Below, piece by piece: positions 60,959 through 64,000 of a stretch of DNA of 64,000 nucleotides (positions are counted from its first letter, which is position 1; each line of letters opens with the position of its first letter). Under the pieces are notes generated by a model. The model saw only the letters and a program-made list of their open reading frames with translations. It had not been told where the DNA came from and made no database searches. The stretch comes from Chrysomallon squamiferum (Eukaryota; Mollusca; Gastropoda; Neomphalida; Peltospiridae): the NCBI GenBank assembly GCA_012295275.1, contig CM022672.1:20616894-20680893 (forward strand), read 5' to 3'. The translations under genes and the position numbers were made by a program.

Positions 60959-62121
60959 CTGTAAGTAAATAAATAAATACATCTGTGTAATTTTGTGTGT
61001 GTTAAAAATATGTCCATCAAATTTTAGTCACACACACACACATACACACACGCACACACAAACACACACAAAATCCATCAAAATTCCAGGGGTAACAATC
61101 CTTGCTTTCTTATAAATTCACGGAATGACTAGCCTTCTATATCCCCGACTTTCAAATAAAAAAAATATAAAACAAAAAACAAAACTGAATACTAATGTCA
61201 TCAGATTAAATTTAATTACATTTATAAATATATTTCTGCTGAACTGTTATGGTGCATCAATGTAACAAATATATAAGCAAACGTAACATTTAATTTTGAA
61301 AGCAGTTTCCATAATTTGTTAACAGAGGATTTTACCTTCTTCTTTCTTTTTTTTTTGTTGTTTATGTTGTTGTTGTCTTTCTATTTCTGTTTTAACTATT
61401 ATTATAAAATTATTTAATTTTATGGTAAATAATTCTTTATTTAACCATTTCTTTCTTTCTTTCTTATTATTGTTATTTTTTGCACTTTTATTATAATTAT
61501 CGTGAAGAATTTGATTTTGTATCACGACATATCCGACATATCCGTAGGACTCAGTTTAAAATAGGAACATAATACATAGGAACATAATACAAATATTTAT
61601 AACAGATCTTAAATAAAGGGCTTCGTCGCTGTTTGAGGGAATGAAGTCACGTCAACTAAATGCAGCCTTCTGATTGGTCGACATCGTTTGTTTACCTTAT
61701 TTTTGAACTACATTAATGCTTTTGTTTATATTCTGTTCTCAGCAATTTTTCAGATTTTGTTTGATGTTTGCTTTGGCGTCAGCTAAATAAAAATAAAAAT
61801 GTTTACACTTCTCTTTCATACATTTCTACTGTCAACTGATTTTATTATTATTATTATTATTATTATTTATTTATTTTTTTAAAATTTTCAGAATGTGGTG
61901 AAACAGGTGGGATTATTTCCCCTTCCCTTACTGTGACCTTGACTTGTATTGCCCTAGAAAGATCCATTTAAAAAAAATCTTTCTCCTAATGACCAATGAT
62001 TAATATATCACTGTGTTCTAGTGGTGTCTTTAAACTTTTCATTTATATTATTATTAATATGGTATTATGAATTAATTTTTTTTCCATTAAATTCAAGTGA
62101 TTGTTCAAATTTGAAGCCATT
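60959..62121. other. Region upstream of the first recognised pseudokinase exon
   Basis: Holds AC repeats (61029-61070), an ATT run (61845-61867) and AT-rich DNA. A signal-peptide exon is expected here or beyond the plus-strand pseudogene, but no convincing Met plus hydrophobic stretch with the required donor phase was found. Confidence 0.6.
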
Positions 62122-64000
62122 ATGCTTTCAAAGAAAAAGAGGAAAGTTCATATGTCACTGAAGCCTGAGATTGCTGTACAATATATTTATGAACATTTTA
62201 AGGAGTTCAGAATGAATGGTGATGTCTTATTATTTTTTTTTTTTTTACGAAAATGAAAAGTCACTAAATAAGACACTTGAAACACTTGCATCAGTGATAA
62301 CTGTGCAAAACTATCCCAGATAATGACATTGATGAAAAACTGTTGATCGCTTAAAACGTTTGACTAATGAGAAGGAAATGGAAAATTCCAAGGCACTTTG
62401 TGATGAATTGTTCTTTTGTTACGCTAAACCAAACAGTCCATCCATTTCAGCTGTAGCAACAGATCAAAGCCAGGATGTCACTTTGCAAGTGCAAGCTGTA
62501 CAGAGGGTAGGCCGTCCTTCTACTCTAGCTCATGCCCAGTTACCTGAACCAGTGTCAGAGCTATCAACATCAGGAATATCAATCAGATTTTGACTCCTCG
62601 GATAGAAAAAAATGAAACGTGTTTTTGCTTCAAATCAGGAAATGAAAAAGACTAGTCTGAAACTGAAACTCAAGATGCCTAAACAGTTCATCAGCCAGTC
62701 AATTTTGCGCAAAATTAACATTATAAAGAATAAAAACAAAGAAATATCTTATTTAAAAGAGAAACTGAAAGGTCATTCTTTAGACGCTGAACTGGAAAAA
62801 GCACAGTTAGAAATACAAAAGCTTAAGGAGGCACACAGACAAATTTACAATATAATAAAAAGAAAAATTGCAGTAGTTGGACTGTCACTACTTCAAAAAA
62901 TCACTCCTGAAGGAAGAGTTAGAAAAGAAAAAGAGGTAATAAGCGTTCTGGAACATGAGAAATTTATACTTCAAGATGAGATTGACAACTACAAGAGTGA
63001 CAGAAATTCTGGATAGGAATACCTGAAAGCTGCTGGTTATCTCAAAAAGTATTCGGCTCCCACACGCCTCGTAGTATTTAATCATATAGTAAACCAAGTC
63101 CCAACATTTAACATCCTAATTCTCATGCAACAAAATCAGATCCGTGCTGGGAAGACGCCTCGTAATATACCTCAACGTAGCGCAGTCGAACCGATGGCTC
63201 GTGAGCTTGGGGCCATTGCCATAGCAAATGAAAACGTCACGCTAGGACTTGATAAAATAACTCAGGAGGCTAACCCACATTAACAGCATTCATTTCACCA
63301 CTAAAACTAACTGTCTTGCAGCTACTGTAGACGAGCTGCCAGGGGGGAACGCAGCAGATTATGCAAACCACACTATTGAAACAGTCGACTTTTTAAGTGA
63401 AACATACTGTTTTTTCAATAACACAGATTTTCAGACTATACAGGCAAAAATAATCAATAACATCACAAACACAATGACTGATCCCTGTGCAGCCAATAGT
63501 GCTGCATTACGTTTTTTGTAGGAAACATGGGAAAAAAAACACTGAACGAATTGAATTGCCATTTGCATCCTCTAGATAATGTTACATCTTCAAGTGGTTC
63601 AGTTCTGAAAATGTTAGAGAAAGACGAAGGAAAAGTCTTTGGAAAGGGTTGTATTGCAGCTAATGTTGTAAAGCAGGTTAATAAGTTAACCTCGTGTCTT
63701 TATCACATTTCATGATCAGAAAGGTCTGACGCGAGGTCTCTTGCCACGATATGGAGGAAATCGACTTCACATCCTTTTTAAGACCTGTGGTACTCTCATA
63801 GAGTATGACAATGTCCTTGTAGAGTTCTTTGAATCAGACTCTGATTGTGGTGGGCTCCATAGTAGAATATTAAAGGACTTTCGCAGTGAAACGTCTCAGA
63901 TGGAGTTTTTAGTTTTAGTCTACTGAGCAAAGATCTCACTGCGCAATGGACGCAGATGCTTTATAAGGCCCCCGAAAAAAAGATCAACTTTGTTGAGGCA
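62122..64000 (+). pseudogene. Frameshifted copy of a repetitive metazoan protein family (probably transposon-derived), cut by the window end
   Basis: An intronless run of plus-strand coding-like sequence broken by several frameshifts and stops. Pieces: 62122-62265 (MLSKKKRKVHMSLKPE), 62360-62593, a coiled-coil piece 62612-63016, then 63020-63290 (TPRNIPQRSAVEPMARELGA, LTL/LGLDKITQEA), 63290-63520 (SIHFTTKTNC, VDELPGGNAADYANH), 63527-63715 (LNELNCHLHPLDNV, FGKGCIAANVVKQVNKL) and 63741-63926 (PRYGGNRLHILFKTCG). Together they read as one protein in order. I recognise the order NSIHFTT / VDELPGG / LNELNCHLHPLD / FGKxCIAAN / LLPRYxGNRLH from multi-copy uncharacterised animal proteins. A transposase or accessory role is inference and no catalytic triad was assigned. 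No protein product is expected from this copy. Confidence 0.65.

Noticed and set aside
61250-61320. Minus-strand ATG near 61312 (METAFKIKCYVC) as a signal-peptide exon of the receptor
   Set aside because: Weak hydrophobic stretch, early stop and no matching donor phase.

Overview
The window is animal nuclear DNA: very AT-rich, with many short exons bounded by GT-AG introns, long microsatellites (GA, CT, TG, AAT/ATT, GATA, TATG) and decayed transposons. No bacterial features were seen. The gene content and repeat style suggest a lophotrochozoan, most likely a mollusc. That placement is inference; no sequence search could be run.

Three spliced genes lie on the minus strand. (1) A BTBD8-like gene, 26566 down to 14810, 12 exons, about 970 residues: two BTB domains separated by a Ser/Asp-rich linker, then a BACK-like helical region and a short tail. 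(2) A Vax (ventral anterior homeobox) gene, 36850 down to 29699, 3 exons, 195 residues, complete. Its homeodomain is split by an intron between HD residues 44 and 45, and the Vax-type ATxNILRxL motif follows it. (3) A receptor-tyrosine-kinase-like gene, at least 60958 down to 47220, 21 exons found, N-terminus not located: EMI-like Cys-rich segment, two EGF-like repeats, a long beta-rich ectodomain, an FN3 domain, one membrane helix and an intracellular kinase fold. The kinase lacks the catalytic HRD aspartate (HRK) and the DFG aspartate (GFG), so it should be a pseudokinase receptor.

Region by region. 1-2.7 kb is repeat-rich with no gene. 2725-9786 is a direct tandem duplication of a 3.5 kb unit, each copy holding a 31-bp minisatellite and a 51-bp repeat whose copy numbers differ. 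9.8-14.8 kb is AT-rich non-coding. 14.8-26.6 kb is the BTBD8-like gene. 28685-29402 is a deleted Tigger/pogo element. 29.7-36.9 kb is Vax, with a large first intron. 36.9-45.9 kb is intergenic, with possible regulatory islands upstream of Vax, a decayed Ty3/gypsy integrase fragment and, at its end, a hAT-type MITE. 46.7-61 kb is the pseudokinase receptor. 62.1-64 kb is a frameshifted plus-strand copy of a repetitive metazoan protein family, cut by the window edge.

The three genes are unrelated in function: a putative endocytic/BTB scaffold, a transcription factor and a cell-surface receptor. The most noteworthy observations are the pseudokinase receptor with tri-tyrosine motifs flanking its kinase fold, a reading-frame conflict in its juxtamembrane exon, and short tandem copies of exon 3' ends with their 5' splice sites at four places in two genes.
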